From CAIWKO01 sp964469155 (GTDB lineage Bacteria > Bacteroidota > Bacteroidia > Bacteroidales > CAIWKO01): DNA of 64,000 nucleotides. Shown here piece by piece: positions 41,332 through 49,847 of the stretch. The notes beneath the pieces were generated by a model. That model had not been told where the DNA came from. It made no database searches and saw nothing but the letters and a program-made list of their open reading frames with translations. The stretch lies in assembly GCA_964469155.1 (NCBI GenBank), contig CAYXXU010000001.1, positions 62,001-126,000 on the forward strand. Reading direction: 5' to 3'. Positions within the stretch are counted from its first letter, which is position 1. Each line of letters opens with the position of its first letter. Position numbers and translations under genes: made by a program.

Positions 41332-42636
41332 CTATCTTCTGACAATATTCGCCCCAAGTTCCCTCAATCTTCCATCTATATCCTGATATCCGCGGTCAAT
41401 CTGGTCGATGTTATGAATGGTGCTTTTGCCTTCGGCCGATAAGGCAGCAATGAGCAGGGCTACCCCTGCGCGTATATCGGGTGAGGTCATGGAGATGCCC
41501 CTCAGAGGGTTGTGACGATTGAGGCCAATCACCGTGGCGCGGTGAGGATCGCATAGTATGATCTTAGCGCCCATGTCTATGAGTTTGTCGACGAAGAACA
41601 AACGGCTCTCGAACATCTTCTGGTGGATCAACACACTGCCTTTGGCCTGAGTGGCCACCACCAGGGCCACACTAATCAGGTCGGGAGTAAATCCCGGCCA
41701 GGGAGCATCGGCAATGGTGAGAATAGAGCCATCTATGTAATTCTCAATTTCGTATTCGTCCTGTGCGGGAATGTGAATGTCGTCACCAATTACCTCCATT
41801 TGTATGCCCAGTCGTTTGAACACATCGGGTATCATGCCCAGGTGCTCGAAGCCGGCGTCTTTGATGGTAATATCCGAACGGGTCATGGCAGCCAGTCCGA
41901 TGAAACTGCCAATTTCTATCATATCGGGCAGCAGCCGGTGCTCACATCCTTGCAACGAAGTAACTCCTTTTATAGTCAGCAAATTCGACCTCACCCCGCT
42001 TATCTTGGCCCCCATGCGGTTCAGCATCTTGCAAAGTTGCACAATATAGGGTTCGCAGGCAGCGTTAAAAATGGTGGTGGTGCCTTGGGCAAATACCGCC
42101 GCCATGATGATGTTTGCTGTGCCCGTCACGGAAGCTTCTTCCAGGAGCATCTCGCAACCCTGCAATTTATCGGCAAAAATGGTGTAGACATTGCTTTTGT
42201 AATCATATTCGAAGTTCGCCCCCAGATTTTGGAAGCCTATGATGTGGGTATCCAGACGGCGACGGCCAATCTTATCACCACCGGGTTTAGGCATAAAGGC
42301 TTTGCCAAAGCGAGCCAGCAGAGGACCTATCAGCATCACAGAGCCTCGCAGGCTGGTGGTTTGCTCCAGAAAGCGTTTTGAAGCAAGGTAATCCAGGTTC
42401 ACCTTATTGGCCCTGAAACTATAGGTGTCGGTCGACAGTTTATTTACTGTCACCCCCAAATCTATGAGCAATTCTATAAGTTTGTTCACATCTTTTATAT
42501 CGGGAATATTGCTGATCGTAACTGTTTCGGAGGTCAAAAGGGAAGCTGATATCACCTGCAGGGCTTCGTTCTTAGCGCCCTGAGGCACAATTTCACCTTT
42601 AAGGGGCTTGCCGCCGGTTATTTCAAAAACTTTCAT
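41332..42636 (-). CDS. murA: UDP-N-acetylglucosamine 1-carboxyvinyltransferase with Cys-to-Asp active site
   Basis: 434-aa MurA, first committed step of peptidoglycan synthesis (enolpyruvyl transfer from PEP to UDP-GlcNAc). Seen: GAKNEALQVISASLL (Lys22/Asn23), RGSVMLIGPLLARFGKAF, and PGGDKIGRRRLDTHI. In E. coli the last motif is PGGCTIGARPVDLHI, so the fosfomycin-targeted Cys115 is Asp121 here (codon GAT at 42276-42274). Asp is catalytically competent and confers intrinsic fosfomycin resistance in Mycobacterium and Chlamydia MurA. Start at 42636 (MKVFEITGG) fits the family; the longer frame adds 11 unlikely residues. It follows the DUF4290 gene by 148 bp. Confidence 0.95.
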   Translation of the reverse strand: MKVFEITGGKPLKGEIVPQGAKNEALQVISASLLTSETVTISNIPDIKDVNKLIELLIDLGVTVNKLSTDTYSFRANKVNLDYLASKRFLEQTTSLRGSVMLIGPLLARFGKAFMPKPGGDKIGRRRLDTHIIGFQNLGANFEYDYKSNVYTIFADKLQGCEMLLEEASVTGTANIIMAAVFAQGTTTIFNAACEPYIVQLCKMLNRMGAKISGVRSNLLTIKGVTSLQGCEHRLLPDMIEIGSFIGLAAMTRSDITIKDAGFEHLGMIPDVFKRLGIQMEVIGDDIHIPAQDEYEIENYIDGSILTIADAPWPGFTPDLISVALVVATQAKGSVLIHQKMFESRLFFVDKLIDMGAKIILCDPHRATVIGLNRHNPLRGISMTSPDIRAGVALLIAALSAEGKSTIHNIDQIDRGYQDIDGRLRELGANIVRR

Positions 42637-42784
42637 GCTCGTAAGTATTAATAAAATACTAAAGTACATGATTCGGTGATCATTTGTTCAAAGGAGAAAG
42701 AAAATTTATTAACAGGGATATGAGACGAGGAAGTGCCTAAAGTGAGCAAGAGCGCCTAAAGTTCGGGGTTTTGAGAAGAAGAAT

Positions 42785-43477
42785 TTAACTATTACCGTTG
42801 CCTTTATTATACTGGCTTTTGCCACTATTGTTGGAGTTTTTCTTTTTCCAGTTGTTGTCGCGGTATTTTCCGTTCTTGTTGCTCTCAGGTTTACTGACGT
42901 CTGATTTCTTGCTTTTGTTGAGGGCAATCAGGCTGCTGGAATGTTCGAGGCGGGTGTTTTCGTCGAGTTTGATCTGTCCGTGGGAGAGATTGCTGAGATG
43001 CTCGAAAATGACCTCGTCGGCGACGGATTCGCGGTTCCAGCTCAGGTAGAGTTTCTTCAGATGGTTGGCAATATAACGTATCAATGCCTCTTTTTCATCG
43101 CCCTCGGGATAATCGATGGCCTTTTGAATCATGTTCTCGACGTTTTTGCCGTACTGGCGGTATTTGATGTATTTGTTGGGGTAAGCACATTTGAATTTCT
43201 CCAGTTCTTTCACGTCGGGATTGGGCCTGGGATAAGGCGAATCGACATCGAGTTGGTAGCCGGAGATCATAAACAAATGATCCCACATCTTTTGTTTGAA
43301 TTCGGAGGTATCAAGACGCTGCGGATTGTTGAGCTGCGCCATGATAGAAACTATGGTCTGTGCAGCGCGGTTGCGACGGTCGCGTTCTTCGATGGTCATG
43401 GCATATTCGATCATCTTATGAATGTTACGGCCGTATTCGGAAATGGTAAGCAAAGGACGCTGGGTGTTGTATTCCAT
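42785..43477 (-). CDS. DUF4290 family protein
   Basis: 230 aa. Starts MEYNTQRPLLTISEYGRNIH, which with RNRAAQTIVSIMAQLNNP and MWDHLFMISGYQLDVDSPYP is the DUF4290 hallmark, a family confined to Bacteroidota. Residues ~1-175 are the domain; the last ~50 are a low-complexity Asn/Lys/Ser tail (NNWKKKNSNNSGKSQYNKG), likely disordered. It lies just upstream of murA on the same strand, suggesting a cell-envelope connection; function unknown. Confidence 0.92.
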   Translation of the reverse strand: MEYNTQRPLLTISEYGRNIHKMIEYAMTIEERDRRNRAAQTIVSIMAQLNNPQRLDTSEFKQKMWDHLFMISGYQLDVDSPYPRPNPDVKELEKFKCAYPNKYIKYRQYGKNVENMIQKAIDYPEGDEKEALIRYIANHLKKLYLSWNRESVADEVIFEHLSNLSHGQIKLDENTRLEHSSSLIALNKSKKSDVSKPESNKNGKYRDNNWKKKNSNNSGKSQYNKGNGNS

Positions 43478-43524
43478 GGAAATGAAGTTGATTGTTAAAT
43501 GAAATATCTGCAGGAGATGGTGTG

Positions 43525-43532
43525 CAAAGGTA
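43525..43532 (-). promoter_or_regulatory. -7 promoter box TACCTTTG for the DUF4290-murA pair
   Basis: Minus-strand TAnnTTTG match 48 bp before the ATG at 43477. Confidence 0.55.
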
Positions 43533-43563
43533 ATTATTTTTTTCTAAAGTGAGGACATGACCA

Positions 43564-43635
43564 ATGGTTATATTGCTTTATTGTTAAATTGCTCTATTGT
43601 TAAATTGCTAAATTGCTCTATGGTTAAATTGTTGT
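43564..43635. repeat. 8-bp word repeat ATTGYTNN (nine copies)
   Basis: Nine consecutive octamers in phase: ATGGTTAT, ATTGCTTT, ATTGTTAA, ATTGCTCT, ATTGTTAA, ATTGCTAA, ATTGCTCT, ATGGTTAA, ATTGTTGT. It sits between divergently placed transcripts (DUF4290 promoter side and xdhB 3' end). Non-coding. Confidence 0.8.
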
Positions 43636-43715
43636 TTGATAAAGGACCAGGAAAGTTGAGGGTGCACTTCATTTCTAAAACAATTTTGCCATTTAACCAT
43701 TTCCCTTTTCTCTTC

Positions 43716-46040
43716 CTACCGGCCAGCTTTCAGAATCTTCTCCACCGCCAGCAATATCTTCTCGTTGGTGGCAGGAATGGGCAGGTCGGGATCGGTGAGG
43801 TGATTACCTACAGCGGAAACGGCATAACGCAACGCCATCCATACGGAGAAAGCCAGCATGAAAGGCGGCTCACCAACAGCTTTGGATTGACGAATGGTGT
43901 TGTAGTTGGCGGCATCTTCCAGCAGATCGACATTAAAGATGGCGGGAATATCCTGTGCGGAAGGTATCTTATAGGTGTCGGGCGAATAGGTAAGCAGGCG
44001 GCCTTTGTCGTCCCATTTGATCTCCTCGGTGGTTACCCAACCCACACCCTGTATAAAAGCTCCGGACACCTGCCCCATATCTATGGGTCGGTTGAGGCTT
44101 TCGCCCACATCGTGCAATATGTCGACTTGAAGGAGTTTGTGTGCTCCCGTGAGGGTATCGATGAGCACTTCCGCCACGGCCATGCCGTAGGCGAAATAGT
44201 GGAAAGGTTTGCCAATGCCTGTGTCCAGGTTGAAATAGATATCAGGTGTTTTATAAAAGCCTGTAGCACTCAGACTGATTTGGGCCAGATAAGCCTTTTC
44301 GACCAATTCCTTTATGGTAATAAAACAATCGGGACATTCGGAATCAAAAACCTTATCGTTGGCAAAGGTGATGTGATGAAAATGGCACTTTGTATTTTCT
44401 GATTTCGTCGACAGCATAACCACAGCCATGGGGATTAGCCTTGCCTTTAATTTGTCGATGGCATCTTTCACTGCCATGCCGTTGAGGTCAGAGCCGCTGG
44501 AAGCTGCCGTGGCCGAAGTGTTGGGCACCTTGGAAGTGTTGGTGGCATTCACGGTGATACTTTCGGGCGAAATCCCCGATTCGGCTGAGGCGATCTGAAG
44601 CATTTTGGTGTTGAGCCCCTGACCCATTTCGGTACCCCCATGATTGACGAGCATGGTGCCGTCTTTATAAATATTGACCAAAGCGCCTGCCTGATTGAGA
44701 AAAGCAGTGGTAAAAGAAATACCAAACTTGACCGGAGTCAGGGCAATGCCTTTCTTTTGGAGGGGATTCTTTTTGTTGAAATCATCTATGGCCTTTTTTC
44801 GTTTGGTATAATCCGATTTTATGACCAACAGATCAAAAATGGTCTGGAGACGAATGTTTTCCAGCTTCTGCCCATAAGGAGTGATGATATTTTTTTCCTC
44901 ATAATAGAAGTTCTTTTTGCGAATGTCCGTAGCATCTTTTTTCAGAAAACGTGCGATGCGGTCGATGGCATGTTCTATAACAGCTATGCCCTGAGGTCCA
45001 CCGAAACCGCGAAAGGCAGTATTGGAGAAATGATTGGTGCGCCAGGCCGTTGCCGTGATCTTAACATTGGGAATAAAATAGGAATTCTCGGCATGCAGCA
45101 TGGAACGTTCCAAAATGGCCATGCTGAGATCGGCGGCATGACCGGCATCGGCATTCAGATCGATCTCGTAGGCTGAAATAATTCCTTTAACGTCGAATGC
45201 AATCTTATAGGTAGAGAAAAAGGGATGGCGCTTGCCGGTGATCTTCTGGTCGTCGTCGCGGAAGAGATGGAAAAGAACCGGAAGACGGGTTTTGTTGGCC
45301 AGCAAAGCAGCCCAGGCAGCCACATGATTGCCTTGGGTTTCTTTACCTCCAAAGCCACCCCCCATGCGTTTTACTTCGCAAACCACATCCTTAGCCTGAA
45401 CTCCCAAGACTTCTGCCACTATGGCCTGGGTTTCGGCAGGGTTTTGGCTGGAAGCATATACCATCATTTCCTTATCTTCGCCGGGTACACAAAGTGCGGT
45501 CTGTGGTTCGAGATACCAATGCTCCTGAGCACCGGTATGCAATTCGCCTGTGAGAATGTGTTTGGCTTTGGCAAAAGCAGTAGCGACATCTCCCCTTTCG
45601 ATCTTGCGGGTAGGGGCTATTTTGTTGTCTTTCTTAATGGCCGACGCAATATCGAGAATGGCCGGCAGGGGTTTGTAAGTGATCCTGATGAGTTTTTCCG
45701 CTTCCAAAGCTATAGCTTCATTTTCGGCAGCGATCAGGACGATCGCCTGACCTATGCAATTCACCTCATCAGCAGCCAGGCAGGGTTCGTCATGAAAAAC
45801 CGGCCCCATTTGATTCTGCCCGGGAATATCTTTATAAGTAAGAACGGCATGAACGCCTTTCAGGGCTTTTGCTTTTTCAATATCACAAGACACTATCTTA
45901 GCATGTGGTTGGCTGCTGTAAACCACTTTTCCGTAAAGCATTTTGTCGCTTACGGCCATATCGTTTATGTAAACTGCCTTGCCGGTGACATGCTTTTCGG
46001 CGGATTCGTGAGGCAGGTATTTGTTCTTTGCGGTTTTCAT
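43716..46040 (-). CDS. xdhB: Xanthine dehydrogenase molybdopterin-binding subunit
   Basis: 774-aa Moco subunit of the xanthine oxidase family. N-terminal HVTGKAVYINDM, then GQAIVLIAAENEAIALEA and GAQEHWYLEPQTALCVPGE (Moco-binding), RMGGGFGGKETQGNHVAAW, TAFRGFGGPQG, HGGTEMGQGLNTK, TSATAASSGSDLNG, and near the end SKAVGEPPFMLAFSVW, whose GEPP Glu is the catalytic base. It hydroxylates purines such as hypoxanthine/xanthine, though other heterocycles cannot be excluded. The stop of xdhA immediately precedes its ATG. Third gene of the xdhC-xdhA-xdhB operon. Confidence 0.94.
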   Translation of the reverse strand: MKTAKNKYLPHESAEKHVTGKAVYINDMAVSDKMLYGKVVYSSQPHAKIVSCDIEKAKALKGVHAVLTYKDIPGQNQMGPVFHDEPCLAADEVNCIGQAIVLIAAENEAIALEAEKLIRITYKPLPAILDIASAIKKDNKIAPTRKIERGDVATAFAKAKHILTGELHTGAQEHWYLEPQTALCVPGEDKEMMVYASSQNPAETQAIVAEVLGVQAKDVVCEVKRMGGGFGGKETQGNHVAAWAALLANKTRLPVLFHLFRDDDQKITGKRHPFFSTYKIAFDVKGIISAYEIDLNADAGHAADLSMAILERSMLHAENSYFIPNVKITATAWRTNHFSNTAFRGFGGPQGIAVIEHAIDRIARFLKKDATDIRKKNFYYEEKNIITPYGQKLENIRLQTIFDLLVIKSDYTKRKKAIDDFNKKNPLQKKGIALTPVKFGISFTTAFLNQAGALVNIYKDGTMLVNHGGTEMGQGLNTKMLQIASAESGISPESITVNATNTSKVPNTSATAASSGSDLNGMAVKDAIDKLKARLIPMAVVMLSTKSENTKCHFHHITFANDKVFDSECPDCFITIKELVEKAYLAQISLSATGFYKTPDIYFNLDTGIGKPFHYFAYGMAVAEVLIDTLTGAHKLLQVDILHDVGESLNRPIDMGQVSGAFIQGVGWVTTEEIKWDDKGRLLTYSPDTYKIPSAQDIPAIFNVDLLEDAANYNTIRQSKAVGEPPFMLAFSVWMALRYAVSAVGNHLTDPDLPIPATNEKILLAVEKILKAGR

Positions 46041-47480
46041 TTATTTTCCTCCTGCTGTTTCGTTATAAAATTTCAGTAAGAGATTGCGGGCAGCAATGCG
46101 GCGGGATTCCTCACCGGAACGGGCATCGGAAAGAGGCGTGAATTCGTTGTAGACCATTTCGGCGGCTTTTTCAATGTTGGGAAGGGTCCAGGTTTTTCCA
46201 ATAAGGAACTTTTCAGCCTTTTCGGCTCTTTTGGTGATGGCGGCCATGCCACCGTATGCCAGAACCATATCCTTAACCTTTCCGGTTTTCTCATCCTTTT
46301 CCAGCATAAAGCCGGCACTGCAGGTAGAAATATCCATGTCCTTACGTTTGGAAATCTTGTAGGAGCGAATGATGTGACTATCGTCAGGGATGGGAATGCC
46401 TATCATGTAAATGATCTCATCCTTATGAAGGTCAGGGGTATGATAGGATTTGATAAAATCTTTGAGATTGATGATACGAGAATCGGTAAGGCTGCGAACT
46501 ACCACCACGGCATTGTAAGCCATGAGCACCGGCAGGGAATCGCCGATGGGTGAGGCTGAACCCAGGTTACCACCTATGGTTGCCAAACTCCTTATTTGCT
46601 TCGATCCGAACACAGAATGCATTTCATACAGGGCGGGAAACATTTCTTTAGTAGCTTCCTTGAGTTCCTCTATGGTAGTTCCGGCTCCTATGGAAACACT
46701 TTCCAGAGTTTCCGTTATGAATTTCAATTCGTTTACATCCGAAATATCGATGATCTCAGTAAGCAGTTCATGTTTTTTGCTTACCCTGAGCCCGTTGTCG
46801 GTATTGCCTGAAACTATTAGGGCTTCGGGATGCTCGCTTCTCAATGTCAGCGTTTCTTCCAGAGTGAAAGGCTTATAATATTGTTGGGTTTTGGTCAGTA
46901 TGCTGATGGTGGTTTGCGAATCTATCTTTTTGAGCAAAGCTATGGTTTGGGCTTCGTTTTTAGTAAACTGATCGGCTTTCTTATTCCTACAAATTTTCTC
47001 GGCAGCTTCGATGATAGGAGTATAGCCTGTGCAACGGCAGAGGTTTCCGGTAATGGCATCGAGTATCACCTCTTTGGTTGCTTTTACCGGACTTTTGTAC
47101 AAGGCAAACAGCGACATCACGAAACCGGGCGTACAATAGCCGCATTGAGAAGCATAGGCTTCGACCATGGTCTGTTGCACCGGATGTAATTCTCCCTGAG
47201 GACCTGCCAGGTTCTCCACTGTTATCAATTGCTTGCCGTGAAGCATGGGCAGGAACACCAGGCAGGAATCGACGGCGCGGTATCTGAGTTTTTTTCCTTC
47301 TACATCGGCAATCACCACCGTGCAGGCTCCGCAATCGCCTTCGCCACAACCTTCTTTCACTCCTTTGAATCCGCTGAGCGAACGCAGGTATTTCAAAACG
47401 CTGGTAGTCGGGGAATAGCCTGAAGTTTCGAAATCGATTCCGACTATTTTGCCATCAAACACAAAGCTGATCCGGTTCAT
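46041..47480 (-). CDS. xdhA: Xanthine dehydrogenase small subunit (2Fe-2S and FAD)
   Basis: 479 aa. Residues 1-85 are a plant-type [2Fe-2S] domain (GCGEGDCGACTVV: Cys45, 50, 53; Cys73), ~86-160 the second [2Fe-2S] domain (SQCGYCTPGF: Cys113, 116; GNLCRC: Cys148, 150), and ~195-475 the FAD domain with ATIGGNLGSASPIGDSLPVL. It relays electrons from the molybdenum site to NAD+. The fused 2Fe-2S/FAD layout with a separate Moco subunit is the bacterial XdhA/XdhB form. It starts 1 bp after xdhC. Confidence 0.95.
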   Translation of the reverse strand: MNRISFVFDGKIVGIDFETSGYSPTTSVLKYLRSLSGFKGVKEGCGEGDCGACTVVIADVEGKKLRYRAVDSCLVFLPMLHGKQLITVENLAGPQGELHPVQQTMVEAYASQCGYCTPGFVMSLFALYKSPVKATKEVILDAITGNLCRCTGYTPIIEAAEKICRNKKADQFTKNEAQTIALLKKIDSQTTISILTKTQQYYKPFTLEETLTLRSEHPEALIVSGNTDNGLRVSKKHELLTEIIDISDVNELKFITETLESVSIGAGTTIEELKEATKEMFPALYEMHSVFGSKQIRSLATIGGNLGSASPIGDSLPVLMAYNAVVVVRSLTDSRIINLKDFIKSYHTPDLHKDEIIYMIGIPIPDDSHIIRSYKISKRKDMDISTCSAGFMLEKDEKTGKVKDMVLAYGGMAAITKRAEKAEKFLIGKTWTLPNIEKAAEMVYNEFTPLSDARSGEESRRIAARNLLLKFYNETAGGK

Positions 47481-47481
47481 A

Positions 47482-48246
47482 CTATTTGTTTAGAGAATTT
47501 TTTACATCTATCAGTTTGGCGAGAATGCTCACGGCTATCTCTTCAGGGGTTTCAGCTTTGAACTTAATGCCTATGGGCATATCCAGACGACTTATTTCTT
47601 CTTCAGTAAAGCCATGTTTTTCCATCAGGTTCTTTTTAACTTCGGCCACTTTTCTTTTGCTGCCTATCATTCCGAGGTAAGCGAAAGGTTTTCGTGCCAA
47701 CTGAGTCACTATTCTTTCATCATAGGCATGTTGTGGAGTAACAATGACCGAAAAAGTGCTGTCGGTAAATTCAGCCTTTTCGATAGCAGAGAAATAGTCT
47801 TCGGAGACGCAATGATAAGGCGAAGCATCGAATTCGTCGAAAATGGCCTCCCGTTCGTCGAAAAGGGTGACGCGGAAACCAAACTCGACGGCATAACGGG
47901 CCACCACACGGCCAATATGTCCGGCACCAAAAATATAAAGATCGATGAGGTTGCGCAGAGGCTCGAAATATACTTCGACCTTACCGCCGCAATGCATACC
48001 CAGATCATCTTCGAGATTATATTCCTTTTTCAGGGGAATACCTGACTGCAGTACTTCCAAAGCATCGGTGATGGCCTGAAATTCTATACTGCCTCCGCCA
48101 ATGGTTCCCATTATTTTGCGATCGGGGAAGACTATCATTTTGGAGCCTGCTTTTCGGGGCGAAGAGCCGCTGGTATGGGTGATGATGCAGAGCACCGCGG
48201 CCCGGTTTTCGAGGTTGAGTTGATGTAGTTGACTGTAGAAATTCAT
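47482..48246 (-). CDS. xdhC: Molybdenum cofactor insertion chaperone XdhC
   Basis: 254-aa XdhC/CoxI-family protein that sulfurates and delivers the molybdenum cofactor to XdhB. N-terminal TSGSSPRKAGSKMIV and GTIGGGSIEFQAI; conserved DDLGMHCGGKVEVYFEP; Rossmann domain IFGAGHIGRVVARYAVEFGF; C-terminal YLGMIGSKRKV and GLDMPIG-like RLDMPIGIKFKAETPEEIAVSI. First gene of the operon; a TACTTTTG box lies upstream. Confidence 0.95.
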   Translation of the reverse strand: MNFYSQLHQLNLENRAAVLCIITHTSGSSPRKAGSKMIVFPDRKIMGTIGGGSIEFQAITDALEVLQSGIPLKKEYNLEDDLGMHCGGKVEVYFEPLRNLIDLYIFGAGHIGRVVARYAVEFGFRVTLFDEREAIFDEFDASPYHCVSEDYFSAIEKAEFTDSTFSVIVTPQHAYDERIVTQLARKPFAYLGMIGSKRKVAEVKKNLMEKHGFTEEEISRLDMPIGIKFKAETPEEIAVSILAKLIDVKNSLNK

Positions 48247-48263
48247 AGGAGATTATTTATTTT

Positions 48264-48271
48264 CAAAAGTA
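48264..48271 (-). promoter_or_regulatory. -7 promoter box TACTTTTG for the xdh operon
   Basis: Minus-strand TAnnTTTG match 18 bp before the xdhC ATG. Confidence 0.6.
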
Positions 48272-48284
48272 AGGAATTTTTTGA

Positions 48285-48545
48285 TGGATGCATTGCTGAA
48301 GGGTTAAATTGTTGTCAATTTAGGAAGGCTGTGAGGCTGTGAGACTGTGAGGCTGTGAGGAAGAGGGATGGGGAATTGGAAGCAATGACTGTTGAAGCAT
48401 CAAAACAAAAAAGACAAAAAACAAATAATCTCCAATCTCAAAAAATACAAAATTCAAAACCTCGTATTGCAGGCGTTTGGAAATTCGTATTTAGCATTTG
48501 GCATTTATTTGTTATTTGTGTTTTGAATTTTGTAATTTTATAATC
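48285..48545. repeat. Repeat-rich spacer between xdhC and the SH3 gene
   Basis: Positions 48327-48358 are four GRCTGTGA octamers. Positions ~48385-48545 are a Lys-codon-rich then T-rich stretch with imperfect long complementarity (ACAAAATTC words early, GAATTTTGT at ~48526), so it could fold back on itself. No gene supported. Confidence 0.5.
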
Positions 48546-48559
48546 TAAAGAATTTTGTT

Positions 48560-49342
48560 ATGAAAATAATACCTTATATCCTGGTCATCCTGCTAATACC
48601 TCTTCAATCCTTTGGCATTAGCGGTTACGATTTTGGCGACACCCTCACCTGCCTGGCAATTTCGGGACTGAAGATACGGTCACAGCCCGGTGGAGATAAT
48701 GTGATTGGTAAAGTTCCCTATGGCGGAAAAGTTATTGCTTATGCAAGGCCTCTGGATGCGTCGGGAAAGAATTTTTATTACAAAGCGGAAGGTATTGACG
48801 GATGTTGGGTAAAAGTAAAATACAATGATTTGACCGGCTATGTGTTCGATGGCTTTTTAAGCAGTTTGCCGGCTCCTTCTATGCAATACACTTCGCTGAA
48901 GCAATATGCCGAATGGTGCTTTCTACATAGCGGCTCTAAAAATGTTTATAATCACAACAGCGAAGGATTATCGCTGGCTGACACTGTGGAGTTCTTTATG
49001 TATAATGGTAATTACCTGGTTCATGAAGAAAGGTTTGGCTATGAATCATGGTCGGAACGCCTGACCATTCAGGGGACATCTGCTGAAGAATGTTATCTGC
49101 TGACCATGGTCATCTTTAAAAAAGATATCGACGAGGTTGTTGAAAACATGAAAGCTCACCCCGACCAACTGGGAATAGCCCTGCAAAAAGAAATTGATAA
49201 CAAGATCAATGAATTTAAGAACTTCAAGTTTATTGATGGGGAATATATATTGGAATTGATGGGTGATGGCTGCTATGATGTGATCAGAATCATAAAACTA
49301 ACTGACAATACTTTCAGGATTTCGCGAAGCAGCGGGTGCTGA
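48560..49342 (+). CDS. Secreted protein with N-terminal SH3-like domain
   Basis: 260 aa. Signal peptide ~1-20 (IPYILVILLIPLQSFGI). Residues ~28-105 look like a bacterial SH3 (SH3b) domain: LKIRSQPGGDNVIGKVPYG and CWVKVKYNDLTGYVFDGFL. Residues ~110-260 are a separate domain I do not recognise, with SWSERLTIQGTSAEECYLL and YILELMGDGCYDVIRIIKL. SH3b domains usually bind cell-wall or surface ligands. Monocistronic; array 3 follows directly. Confidence 0.75.
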   Translation: MKIIPYILVILLIPLQSFGISGYDFGDTLTCLAISGLKIRSQPGGDNVIGKVPYGGKVIAYARPLDASGKNFYYKAEGIDGCWVKVKYNDLTGYVFDGFLSSLPAPSMQYTSLKQYAEWCFLHSGSKNVYNHNSEGLSLADTVEFFMYNGNYLVHEERFGYESWSERLTIQGTSAEECYLLTMVIFKKDIDEVVENMKAHPDQLGIALQKEIDNKINEFKNFKFIDGEYILELMGDGCYDVIRIIKLTDNTFRISRSSGC

Positions 49343-49386
49343 TCGTTTCTCTATCTTTCTTTAAATACTTCAGGAAATTTAAAAAA

Positions 49387-49785
49387 TCATTTAGGAAAAG
49401 TCAAAAATCCTTTAGGAAAAATAATATTTCCTTTGGGATAAGTAGCTTTTCCTTTAGGATACAGAGAAAATCCTTTGGGTTTCGGAGCAAATCCTTTGGG
49501 ATGTGGAGCTAATCCCTTGGGATACGGAGCTAATCCCTTGGGATACGGAGCTAATCCTTTGGGATACGGAACTAATCCTTTGGGATACGGAGCTAATCCT
49601 TTAGGATATCGAGCACATCCTTTGGGATACGGAACACATCCTTTAGGATACGGAACACATCCTTTAGGATACGGAGCACATCCTTTGGGATACGGAGCAC
49701 ATCCTTTGGGATACGGAGCACATCCTTTGGGATAATGAACAGAACCTTTGTGAAATTGTGTAAATCATTTGGGATATTGAGCAAA
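49387..49785. repeat. 21-bp tandem array 3 (19 units)
   Basis: Nineteen consecutive 21-bp units in unbroken phase. Central units start TCCTTTGGGATACGGAGC followed by ACA or TAA; TCC and GGA arms (ATCC TTTG GGAT) can pair. The first four and last three units are strongly diverged (e.g. TCATTTAGG, ACCTTTGTG) yet still in register, and unit-end variants cluster (TAA in 49492-49596, ACA in 49597-49722), as expected from local unit duplication. It lies between two convergent genes, directly before a strong terminator. Confidence 0.92.
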
Positions 49786-49788
49786 ACA

Positions 49789-49823
49789 AAGACGCCTGCC
49801 GGATGAGATCCGGCAGGCGTCTT
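49789..49823 (-). terminator. Strong hairpin terminator of the M16 peptidase gene
   Basis: Perfect 16-bp stem AAGACGCCTGCCGGAT / ATCCGGCAGGCGTCTT with a 3-nt GAG loop, followed on the minus strand by CTTTGTTTTGC. Confidence 0.85.
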
Positions 49824-49847
49824 ACATTTTTCAGGGATGTAACCCTT

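Noticed and set aside
49475..49735. 86-aa plus-strand frame with GYGANPL heptads
   Set aside because: Translation of array 3; the array extends in phase on both sides of the frame with stop-containing units.
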